Assembly (NCBI GenBank): GCA_905202055.1
Contig: CAJKQK010000047.1
Coordinates: 1-15,509 of the forward strand
Direction of reading: 5' to 3'
DNA: 15,509 nt
DNA from: an uncultured Oxalobacter sp.
GTDB taxonomy: Bacteria > Pseudomonadota > Gammaproteobacteria > Burkholderiales > Burkholderiaceae_D
How positions within the stretch are numbered: the stretch's first letter is position 1; every line of letters begins with the position of its first letter. Positions 1-5,436 of this stretch are shown in pieces. A program made the translations under genes and the position numbers. The notes under the pieces were generated by a model. The model was not told the DNA's origin. It worked only from the letters and a program-made list of their open reading frames with translations, and searched no databases.

Positions 1-36
1 CCTGCTTTTCGAAGAACCCAAAAACAAAAAAGCAGG
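1..36 (-). terminator. Inverted repeat downstream of the first Sel1-repeat gene, at the window edge
   Basis: Bases 1-9 and 28-36 form a perfect 9-bp inverted repeat (CCTGCTTTT and AAAAGCAGG) with an 18-nt loop, 33 nt beyond the stop codon of the minus-strand gene at 69-893. It could be that gene's terminator. Any T-tract that would follow on the minus strand lies outside the window, so this stays tentative. Confidence 0.3.
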
Positions 37-68
37 AAAACTCCCGCCTCTTTGTTACAAACAGGAAA

Positions 69-893
69 TCATTTCTGTTTCTTTTCGGCTTTTTCGGCCA
101 TGTCTTTCCAGTATCGGGATTCAGTCTCATTCTTTTGAACGCCATGCAGTCCTATGCTATAAATCCGTGATAATTCTTTCATAGCATTCAGATTGCCATT
201 TTGAGCCGCTTCCGTATACCACTGTAAAGCTTTCTCATTATTCTGTTGGATGCCTCTGCCCAAAGCATATGCCTTTCCCAAAAAGGCCTGTGACCTGGCA
301 TCTCCTTTTTGAGCACCCATAATGTAATACTGGACTGCACGGTCAGCATCTTTTTTGACACCATTGCCCAAAGTATAGAAAAGTCCGATTTCTGCATACG
401 CTCCGACATCACCATGTTCAGCAGCGCGTTGATACCAATGCAAGGCTTGTTTGTAATCTTTTTTGATGCCTGTTCCTGTTACGGTCAAATAACCCATTTT
501 CATTTCAGCGTCAGGATCATATTGTTCTGCCGCTTTTTTAAACCATTTGACTGCTTCATCAATATTTTTTTGTACGCCTTTGCCTTGTTCATAAGTGAGC
601 CCAAGATTGAATTGCGCAACTGACAAACCGGCTTCAGCTGACCTGCGATACCATTTATAGGCTTCTGCCTGATTTTCCTTGACTCCTTGTCCCCTGTAAT
701 ACATGTTAGCAATACGATTCATGACACGTGGATTTTTGATTGCATCCGGTTTCAAATAGTACGTCATGGCTTCGGGATACTTTTTGGCTTCATAAAGCCT
801 GTTTCCTTCTTTAACGTTATCAGCCATTACATAAGATGAGCTTAAAAGGAAAAAGAAAAACAAAAAGAGGGGTTTTAAAAATATATTCATCAT
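69..893 (-). CDS. Secreted Sel1-repeat (SLR) protein, cassette copy 1
   Basis: The protein has about 274 residues: an N-terminal signal peptide with a very hydrophobic Phe/Leu core ending near VMA-D, then a short TPR-like segment (EGNRLYEAKKYPEAM) and about six Sel1-like repeats of 36 residues with the pattern G-x-GV-(x)n-A-x-x-W-(Y/F)-(x)n-AA-(E/Q). Sel1 repeats are alpha-alpha solenoids that usually scaffold protein-protein contacts; here they should act in the periplasm. The start is one of two adjacent ATGs (893 or 890), chosen because the signal peptide begins there and the paralogue at 12011 starts at the matching place. No good Shine-Dalgarno precedes it. A TTG at 1013, inside the 3' end of the upstream gene and behind a GGGAGGG run, is an alternative that would add a 40-residue extension the paralogue lacks. 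Sampled stretches are only about 37-38% GC, far below the MFS gene nearby. Confidence 0.85.
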   Translation of the reverse strand: MMNIFLKPLFLFFFFLLSSSYVMADNVKEGNRLYEAKKYPEAMTYYLKPDAIKNPRVMNRIANMYYRGQGVKENQAEAYKWYRRSAEAGLSVAQFNLGLTYEQGKGVQKNIDEAVKWFKKAAEQYDPDAEMKMGYLTVTGTGIKKDYKQALHWYQRAAEHGDVGAYAEIGLFYTLGNGVKKDADRAVQYYIMGAQKGDARSQAFLGKAYALGRGIQQNNEKALQWYTEAAQNGNLNAMKELSRIYSIGLHGVQKNETESRYWKDMAEKAEKKQK

Positions 894-905
894 TTTGTGA
901 TTGGC

Positions 906-939
906 AAACAAGGCCAGCCTATTATGGCTAGCCTTGTTT
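906..939 (-). terminator. Terminator-like hairpin between the 568-residue gene and its Sel1 partner
   Basis: Bases 906-919 and 926-939 pair as a 14-bp stem with a 6-nt loop. On the minus-strand RNA the only imperfection is one G-U wobble. The 3' arm ends in TTGTTT. It lies between the stop at 961 and the SLR start at 893, only 12 nt before that ATG. It may attenuate readthrough into the SLR gene or control its translation. The second cassette has only a weak 5-bp hairpin at this place. Confidence 0.45.
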
Positions 940-960
940 GGATGGGTCAAGGCAATCTTG

Positions 961-2667
961 TCATGGCGTGGGATTTTTACGATCTTGCTTGAGATTTTCG
1001 TATTGATCAACAACCAGATTCCCTCCCACCTCCTGAGCCTGAGACACCCCGAAATCGGAGAGAACAGACGTGACCCATTTCTTCAGTTCTTCAGGACTCC
1101 TGACCTGCGCAGGTGGCTGGAAAGGGATGTTCAATAAAGACAGCATTCCCAGTGGTATGCCGTACATCAGCGATTCTCCCACATGGGCCTGCCCGGTCTT
1201 GTCCAGCAGTCTGGCGTGCAGGTTGGCCGATACATTCGCCGCCGACATGCCTGTCAAGGTCGCCAGACTGTCGACTTTTCCCAGGAGCGCGGTTACCGGG
1301 ATTTTGACGAGCTGGTTCCCGAGGTTCTGGTACAGGTAATCCGTCACGTTTTGCAGGGTCTTTTCCGGATGGTCGGGGTCGACTATTTTATCGATTGTCA
1401 TGGGGTGCATGGCGTCCATTTGCCGCTGGTATTCCTTTAATGTCCCTTGCAAGGCTCTCAGGAATTTGGAGTCGCCTCCGGTAACGCCATAGACCATTTC
1501 TCCCAGCAGGGACGCGAAGGAGTAGAAGGCGGTTTTGGCTTCGAGGGGGGCCATTTTCATGCCTTTTTCGAAGGAACAGGCTTGCCGACTGCCATGTCTG
1601 GCATCATAGGTGTAGCCCTGTGCTTCGTTATATTCCTGTATGGCCCGGCCGACAGTTTCGTTGTCCATGTTCCGGAAAATGGCCGGGATCAGTTTGCCGG
1701 TTGTCTGGTCGGGTTCGCTAACGGGGCGGCTGCCGTCTTCGCCGTGGACGGGGTTTTTCGGGGCAAGCGCCTTGTTGACGTAGCCGGTAACGGCTCTCCC
1801 GGCCCGTTTCTCCGCTTCGGCATAACTTTCATCCCGGGTTCCAGCCATCCGGTTTCCGTCTTTTCCGTGGATGTCGCTGTCTTTGCCCAGTCCTTTGTTG
1901 ATGTAGCCGCTGACATTGTTCCCGAAAAAGCGCAAGAGTTCACTCATGTCCAAATCTGGCGGATCATACACATGCGCTGTCCTTTCGAGGATGTTTCCGG
2001 TTTTCACGTCTTTTGCCGGTTCACTGGCATATTGAATGGCATTCCGGATTGACGGTACTCCATCGCGTTTTCGGCGGTCATCTGCGGGTCGCATTCCGTT
2101 TGAACGGGGGGTTTGTTCGTACAGCCGCAGTTCAAGTGTTGTGCCTCCTTCCTGTTGTTTTTGTCCAAGCTGGCTTTCCAGTTCAATCCGTTGTTTGAAA
2201 ACAGGGTCATGTCTGGCGTTCAGTATGAAGCTGATATCTTTCTGATCCTGTGTCATCTCACTGACCCTGTTTTTCCAGCTCTGGATGTAGCCATCTCTTT
2301 CCGGGCCGATCAAGGGGCGGCCCAGTGGGCTTTTGGGGCCGTTTCCTGCGCTAAAACGATTCATGAGCATGTCGTTTCGTCTGCTTGCGTCCAGTCCCTT
2401 GTAGGGGTCGTCGGGGGCAATTTTGAAGACGGGGGCCGGTTTAGTGCTGTCGATGTCAACTGCCTGTGGAGTCGTTTGCCGGAGGGTTTTTTGCAGTTCG
2501 GCCTGCGCGGCCTGCTGTTCACGCAAAATTCTGGCCTGTTCTTTTTCATGTTCGCGCCGTTTTTTCCCGGCTTCCCTCTCCCATGCACGGTTTTTTTCTT
2601 CCGTGTTCCGGCTTCCGGAATTCATGTTTCCTGTGGAGCTGAAGTAATCATCTTCTTCTACGCTCAT
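961..2667 (-). CDS. Unrecognised 568-residue cassette protein, copy 1
   Basis: I do not recognise this family. Visible parts: no signal peptide; an acidic start (MSVEEDDYFSS) followed by a strongly charged, probably coiled-coil segment at about residues 23-65; a polar, Pro/Gly-rich middle; two 41-residue repeats beginning at 252 (VSGYINK) and 293 (VTGYVNK), each with a G-x-DG-(N/S)-R motif; and a better conserved C-terminal third (about 430-515) with a hydrophobic stretch near 500-516. The ATG at 2667 has AGGAG 7 nt upstream. By hand alignment the first 60 residues are 75% identical to the protein at 12970-14676 (also 568 residues) and residues 435-512 about 55%, while the middle has diverged. 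The secreted Sel1-repeat gene follows on the same strand. An effector with its immunity partner, a phage-derived structural protein or an envelope-associated scaffold are all possible. None is demonstrated. Confidence 0.85.
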   Translation of the reverse strand: MSVEEDDYFSSTGNMNSGSRNTEEKNRAWEREAGKKRREHEKEQARILREQQAAQAELQKTLRQTTPQAVDIDSTKPAPVFKIAPDDPYKGLDASRRNDMLMNRFSAGNGPKSPLGRPLIGPERDGYIQSWKNRVSEMTQDQKDISFILNARHDPVFKQRIELESQLGQKQQEGGTTLELRLYEQTPRSNGMRPADDRRKRDGVPSIRNAIQYASEPAKDVKTGNILERTAHVYDPPDLDMSELLRFFGNNVSGYINKGLGKDSDIHGKDGNRMAGTRDESYAEAEKRAGRAVTGYVNKALAPKNPVHGEDGSRPVSEPDQTTGKLIPAIFRNMDNETVGRAIQEYNEAQGYTYDARHGSRQACSFEKGMKMAPLEAKTAFYSFASLLGEMVYGVTGGDSKFLRALQGTLKEYQRQMDAMHPMTIDKIVDPDHPEKTLQNVTDYLYQNLGNQLVKIPVTALLGKVDSLATLTGMSAANVSANLHARLLDKTGQAHVGESLMYGIPLGMLSLLNIPFQPPAQVRSPEELKKWVTSVLSDFGVSQAQEVGGNLVVDQYENLKQDRKNPTP

Positions 2668-2705
2668 GTTTTTCTCCTGTTTATGAAAAAAGCCTTCCGA
2701 TTCAT
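2664..2705 (-). CDS. Candidate 13-residue leader ORF (uORF2), cassette 1
   Basis: ATG at 2705, TGA at 2666-2664, overlapping the main start codon as ATGA. It would encode MNRKAFFINRRKT. The matching ORF in cassette 2 encodes MNRKAFFMYRRKP: same length, same overlap, three synonymous and three amino-acid-changing codon differences. It begins inside the last leader hairpin and spans the T-tract and the main gene's AGGAG. No Shine-Dalgarno precedes its own ATG, and part of the conservation is forced by the terminator and RBS, so translation is uncertain. Confidence 0.3.
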   Translation of the reverse strand: MNRKAFFINRRKT

Positions 2706-2726
2706 GACATGAATGATGGAAGGCTT
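2690..2726 (-). terminator. Leader hairpin C, cassette 1
   Basis: The 9-bp stem AAGCCTTCC/GGAAGGCTT (2718-2726 with 2690-2698) contains an inner ATTCA/TGAAT stem and is followed on the minus strand by six T at 2691-2686. It resembles an intrinsic terminator but ends only about 8 nt before the AGGAG of the gene at 961-2667, so it lies in that gene's leader. Confidence 0.65.
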
Positions 2727-2776
2727 CTGAAATAAAAAAAGCCTTTCCAATGGAAAGGCCTGAAAACAGGGCGCAT
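2702..2776 (-). CDS. Candidate 24-residue leader ORF (uORF1), cassette 1
   Basis: ATG at 2776 in the loop of hairpin A. The frame stays open through hairpins A, B and C and their T-tracts and stops with TGA at 2704-2702, overlapping the ATG of uORF2. It begins MRPVFRPFHWKG and is rich in Phe because the T-tracts read as TTT. The estimated transcription start lies about 10 nt upstream and no clear Shine-Dalgarno is present. Cassette 2 has a longer counterpart with the same downstream overlap. A frame this short can be open by chance. Confidence 0.25.
   Translation of the reverse strand: MRPVFRPFHWKGFFYFRSLPSFMS
2734..2759 (-). terminator. Leader hairpin B, cassette 1
   Basis: Perfect 8-bp stem GCCTTTCC/GGAAAGGC (2741-2748 with 2752-2759), 3-nt loop, followed on the minus strand by seven T (2740-2734). 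This has the classic intrinsic-terminator form. It lies downstream of the predicted promoter of the 568-residue gene and also downstream of the MFS gene, so it could serve either. Confidence 0.7.
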
Positions 2777-2783
2777 GTCGCCC
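2763..2783 (-). terminator. Leader hairpin A, cassette 1
   Basis: 5-bp GC stem GGGCG/CGCCC (2769-2773 with 2779-2783), 5-nt loop, followed on the minus strand by TGTTTT. It is the weakest of the three by its T-tract, but a GGGCG/CGCCC hairpin sits at the same position relative to the promoter in cassette 2. Confidence 0.45.
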
Positions 2784-2792
2784 GTCTCTTTA

Positions 2793-2821
2793 TTTATACA
2801 GGATAAACACTCTTCGGTCAG
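2793..2821 (-). promoter_or_regulatory. Predicted sigma70-type promoter of cassette 1
   Basis: On the minus strand, -35 CTGACC (2816-2821), a 17-bp spacer and -10 TATAAA (2793-2798). Transcription would start near 2786, just before hairpin A. Cassette 2 carries CTGACA, 17 bp, TAAAAA at the matching place, embedded in a shared CATAGCTGAC, which supports the call. Confidence 0.55.
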
Positions 2822-2843
2822 CTATGGCCTGAGCATGTTGCCA

Positions 2844-4037
2844 TCATTCTGTCTGCACAGGCGACCCGGAAAGGGCGAAAAGCAGCACCACGGCAATCCC
2901 GAAAAGGGCGCAGAACGCCCCGGTCGCAAAAACCGAAGGATACCCCAGAGCTGTCGCCAGAAATCCCGTTACCGGGCCGGTCGCCGCATAGGCCACGTCC
3001 TGAAACGCGGCATATCCCCCAACTGCCGTGCCACGCACCTGAATGGGCACCCGCTTGACGACTTCCACCCCGAGCGCGGGGAACATGAGTGAACAGCCGC
3101 AACCGGCCACCATCGCCCCTGCCAGTGCCATCCACGGCCCTGTCGCCACCCAGATAATCATCAGCCCGACCGATTCGACCAGAAGCGATACCATCGCTAC
3201 CTTTATGCCTCCGATTTTGTCCGGCAAGTGCCCGAACAACACCCGCACTCCCACGAACGCCACACCGAAACATGAAAGCGTCAGCCCGGCATGCGCCCAC
3301 CCGTACGAGGCGAACAACAGCGACATGAAGGTACCGATCACAGCGAATCCCGCACCCTGCAAGGCCAGTGCCAGCCCCGGCTGCCACACCAGTTTTGCCA
3401 CGGAAAGAAGCGACACCTTCGAGCCGCCCGTCGTTTCGATCGGCCGGATACGCCAGTCCAGCAGAAAAGCCAGAAGCGGCAGGACAAGGGTCGACACCCC
3501 CAGCGCGACAAAGCCGAAATGATGGTTCAGCAGGAGGCCGAGAGGCGCACCCGCCGCCAGCGAACCGTAAATCGCCATGCCGTTCCATGACATGATCTTG
3601 CCTGACTTCGTTGTCCCGATCAGGCCGAGCGCCCAGGCGAAATTGCCCGAAATGAGCAGGGACTCGCCCAGCCCGAGAAAAAGCCGCCCGACAATCAGGA
3701 TGCCATAACGCATCATATCCGGCACCGGCAAAAGCGCCGACAGGAGATAAGCGAGGCCTGCCATCGAACAGATCAGCATACCCTTCAAGGTCGTGCGTTT
3801 GGCGCCGACACTGTCGGCCTGACGGCCTGCATACGCCCTTGACAGGACAGTCGCGAAAAACTGGCAGCCGACCGCGACGCCGACCAGCGTATTGGACAGG
3901 TTCAGCCCGTTATAGACGAAAAGCGGAATGACGGGCAGCGGAAGCCCGACAGTCAGATAGGTCAGGAAAATGGCGAATGTGAGGGAACCGAGATAGCGGT
4001 TCTCTTCGGAGACACGAATGGATTTGTCGAAAAACAT
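2844..4037 (-). CDS. yhhS: MFS transporter, YhhS/YfcJ type
   Basis: 397 residues with about twelve hydrophobic segments, typical of major facilitator permeases in the inner membrane. The first helix region (FLTYLTVGLPLPVIPLFV), the cytoplasmic loop with RAYAGRQAD-x-x-GAKR (the MFS loop 2-3 signature), the K-x-MSWNGMAIYG segment and the VEVVKRVP-x-QVRGTAVGGYAAFQD segment match my recollection of E. coli YhhS/YfcJ. Substrates of this group are poorly defined; sugar or drug export has been suggested, so the substrate here is unknown. The ATG at 4037 has no obvious Shine-Dalgarno. The gene is clearly GC-richer than the cassette below it, stands alone on its strand, and its stop lies only 23 nt before the -35 of the cassette promoter, so readthrough into the cassette leader is possible. 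Confidence 0.85.
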   Translation of the reverse strand: MFFDKSIRVSEENRYLGSLTFAIFLTYLTVGLPLPVIPLFVYNGLNLSNTLVGVAVGCQFFATVLSRAYAGRQADSVGAKRTTLKGMLICSMAGLAYLLSALLPVPDMMRYGILIVGRLFLGLGESLLISGNFAWALGLIGTTKSGKIMSWNGMAIYGSLAAGAPLGLLLNHHFGFVALGVSTLVLPLLAFLLDWRIRPIETTGGSKVSLLSVAKLVWQPGLALALQGAGFAVIGTFMSLLFASYGWAHAGLTLSCFGVAFVGVRVLFGHLPDKIGGIKVAMVSLLVESVGLMIIWVATGPWMALAGAMVAGCGCSLMFPALGVEVVKRVPIQVRGTAVGGYAAFQDVAYAATGPVTGFLATALGYPSVFATGAFCALFGIAVVLLFALSGSPVQTE

Positions 4038-4183
4038 GATCGTAAAAGAAGAAAAACAGCTTATCCAAAACCGGGAACGACCAACGCGATGGATGTGTGC
4101 CCGGCGCGTCCCAATCTGTCAAACAGCATTTCTTTCTTCCCGTTTCCCTGTCGGTTCCATCCGGAAGAAGCCGTTATGCCATC

Positions 4184-4189
4184 ATTATA
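4184..4189 (-). promoter_or_regulatory. Possible -10 box for the MFS gene
   Basis: A consensus TATAAT on the minus strand about 150 nt upstream of the MFS start. No convincing -35 is seen 16-18 bp further upstream, so this is weak. Confidence 0.3.
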
Positions 4190-4476
4190 ATTCAGCTTCC
4201 ACCCAAAAATCCATGCCTCTCCGAGGGCAGCCGAAAATCGGAAATCCTCTCCTGCCCAACATACTTACCCTTTGGCAAACCGGCATTCTCATCTGAAAAA
4301 AACCCATTCGACAATCCACATCGACTCCTTCCCTTATCGACCAGACAGACTGGCCGGTTACCTGAAGCCGCAAACCATTTCTTCTCTGTTCAATATGAAA
4401 AAACCGCTTCCATGAAACCACGATAACGGATTTGAAAACCTCTCATATATCAAAAATCACTTGAATATATCGCCTG

Positions 4477-4495
4477 ACGTTTAACGTTTTATCAT
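4477..4495 (+). promoter_or_regulatory. Candidate higBA operator and -10
   Basis: ACGT-TTA-ACGT (4477-4487) is an inverted repeat with 4-bp half sites, immediately followed by TATCAT (4490-4495), a plausible -10 seven bases before the higB ATG. HigA-type antitoxins repress their own operon by binding palindromes at this kind of position. The half sites are short, so the operator is inferred. Confidence 0.35.
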
Positions 4496-4501
4496 TAACA
4501 C

Positions 4502-4780
4502 ATGATTCAATCGTTTACATGCCCGGATAAACAAGACCTGTTTGCCGGAAAAACCGTTCCGCGGTTTGTCAACATCCAGTCAGTGGGGGAACGCAAACTC
4601 CAGATGATTCACAGGGCTAGCCGCCTGGACGATTCAGGAGTTTCACCCGATAACCGCCTTGAAGCATTAAAAGGCGATAGAAAAGGTCAGTACCGCACAA
4701 GAATCAATGACCAGTGGCGCATTTGTCTTACTTTCGATAACGGACATGCTTTTAATGTTTCGATTGTCGATTACCACTGA
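4502..4780 (+). CDS. higB: HigB-type mRNA interferase toxin
   Basis: 92 residues, the standard length of the RelE-superfamily HigB (plasmid maintenance killer) group, which cleaves mRNA on the ribosome. Family landmarks: RLEALKGDRKGQY followed by R-I-N-DQWRI, and the C-terminal VDYH. Asp90, Tyr91, His92 and Lys57 are in place; these positions form the active site of Proteus HigB. Residues look intact, so the toxin is probably functional. The antitoxin gene begins 11 nt after the stop codon. Toxin-first order is characteristic of higBA. No clear Shine-Dalgarno precedes the ATG, and the predicted -10 is so close that the mRNA may be nearly leaderless, which would favour antitoxin over toxin translation. 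Confidence 0.93.
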   Translation: MIQSFTCPDKQDLFAGKTVPRFVNIQSVGERKLQMIHRASRLDDSGVSPDNRLEALKGDRKGQYRTRINDQWRICLTFDNGHAFNVSIVDYH

Positions 4781-4791
4781 AAGGATTAAAG

Positions 4792-5091
4792 ATGGACAAC
4801 ATTATTAATGGCATGAGGCCAATACATCCGGGCGAAATTCCCAGAGAAGAATTTCTGTCTCCGATGAACCTGTCTTCCAATGCACTGGCAATTGAACTGC
4901 ACGTTCCTGCGCCACGGATAAATGAAATTGTCCGTGAACGCAGAAGCATCACAGCTGATACCGCTTTACGTCTTGCCCGTTATTTTGGGACAAGTGCTGA
5001 ATTCTGGATGGGCTTGCAGGATGATGACGATCTGAAAACCTGCCAGACCAAACTGGATGAAACCCCTGGCCGGATTATTCCGCGCCAATGA
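4792..5091 (+). CDS. higA: HigA-type antitoxin, XRE-family helix-turn-helix
   Basis: 99 residues. It has the HigA signature HPGEI-x-x-EEFL at 12-22, then an XRE-like helix-turn-helix at about 28-50 (LSSNALAIELHVPAPRINEI) and the R-x-ITADTALRLARYFGTSAEFWMGLQ segment typical of the family. It should bind and neutralise HigB and repress the operon. A good AAAGGA ribosome site lies before the ATG, in contrast to higB. The C-terminal tail (about 80-99) is polar and probably unstructured. No terminator is evident directly after the stop. Confidence 0.93.
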   Translation: MDNIINGMRPIHPGEIPREEFLSPMNLSSNALAIELHVPAPRINEIVRERRSITADTALRLARYFGTSAEFWMGLQDDDDLKTCQTKLDETPGRIIPRQ

Positions 5092-5188
5092 CAGCCTGAT
5101 TTTTCGCCCCCCTCATAATAATGGCCTGCCCAAAAGATGGACACTCGCCAGCCACTTGTCCCCAGAGCTCAATACGTCGGTAACAAAC

Positions 5189-5213
5189 AAAAAAGCCTGT
5201 CTGCATCAGACAG
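5189..5213 (-). terminator. Second terminator downstream of the porin
   Basis: Perfect 7-bp stem CTGTCTG/CAGACAG (5197-5203 with 5207-5213), 3-nt loop, followed on the minus strand by GC and six T (5194-5189). It lies about 220 nt past the porin stop, beyond the porin's own terminator. Confidence 0.65.
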
Positions 5214-5388
5214 ACGCACTGTCAACGCACGTTTTCGGACAAACGCCTGGACTATTCTTTTTTCAATACCCGGAGCCTGCACCTGCACCGGGCCGCTCGT
5301 GCTCCCCTTTCACGCATACCGGTATTTTTTATCAAAAGTCCCGTCCCTTTCCGTTATCTGACGACAATTTTTTCCGGTTGCAGGCAAT

Positions 5389-5414
5389 AAAAAAGGCGGC
5401 AAACGCCGCCTTTT
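5389..5414. terminator. Bidirectional terminator of the porin
   Basis: GGCGGC/GCCGCC (5395-5400 with 5405-5410) with flanking A and T runs gives a 10-bp stem and AAAC loop. Six T follow on the minus strand and four on the plus strand. It lies 22 nt downstream of the porin stop codon and would also stop plus-strand transcripts from higBA. Confidence 0.85.
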
Positions 5415-5436
5415 ATCACTCATCCTGCCATCACAA

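Larger units (their letters stand above)
4038..4501. other. Divergent intergenic region between the MFS gene and higBA
   Basis: No convincing gene in 464 nt. On the minus strand a perfect TATAAT (4184-4189) could be the -10 of the MFS gene with a roughly 140-nt leader, but I see no good -35. Near the right end lies the AT-rich higB promoter and operator region. Short open frames here look random. Confidence 0.5.
5092..5436. other. Intergenic region between higA and the porin, with two minus-strand terminators
   Basis: No credible gene. It contains a bidirectional terminator next to the porin (5389-5414) and a second minus-strand terminator at 5189-5213, separated by about 175 nt. The open frames across it lack a ribosome site and protein-like composition. 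The stretch between the two terminators could be a small minus-strand transcript or simply a backup terminator. Confidence 0.5.

Noticed and set aside
252..900. Regular 108-base periodicity within the Sel1-repeat genes as a possible DNA repeat array or CRISPR
   Set aside because: The period equals the 36-residue Sel1 unit and the repeats are conserved as protein, not as DNA. No CRISPR-like identical repeats with spacers occur in the window.
1447..2052. 201-codon plus-strand open frame antisense to the 568-residue gene
   Set aside because: The minus-strand frame is conserved with its paralogue, has AGGAG and a full-length match. The antisense frame has no support.
961..2667. Classical polymorphic toxin with variable C-terminal domain
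   Set aside because: The two paralogues are most alike at both ends and differ in the middle, the opposite of the usual C-terminal toxin swap, and no nuclease, lipase or deaminase motif was seen.
2702..2776. Phe-rich leader peptide as a phenylalanine attenuator of the pheL kind
   Set aside because: The Phe codons come directly from terminator T-tracts reading as TTT, and the downstream genes have no visible link to phenylalanine. General coupling of translation to readthrough remains possible.
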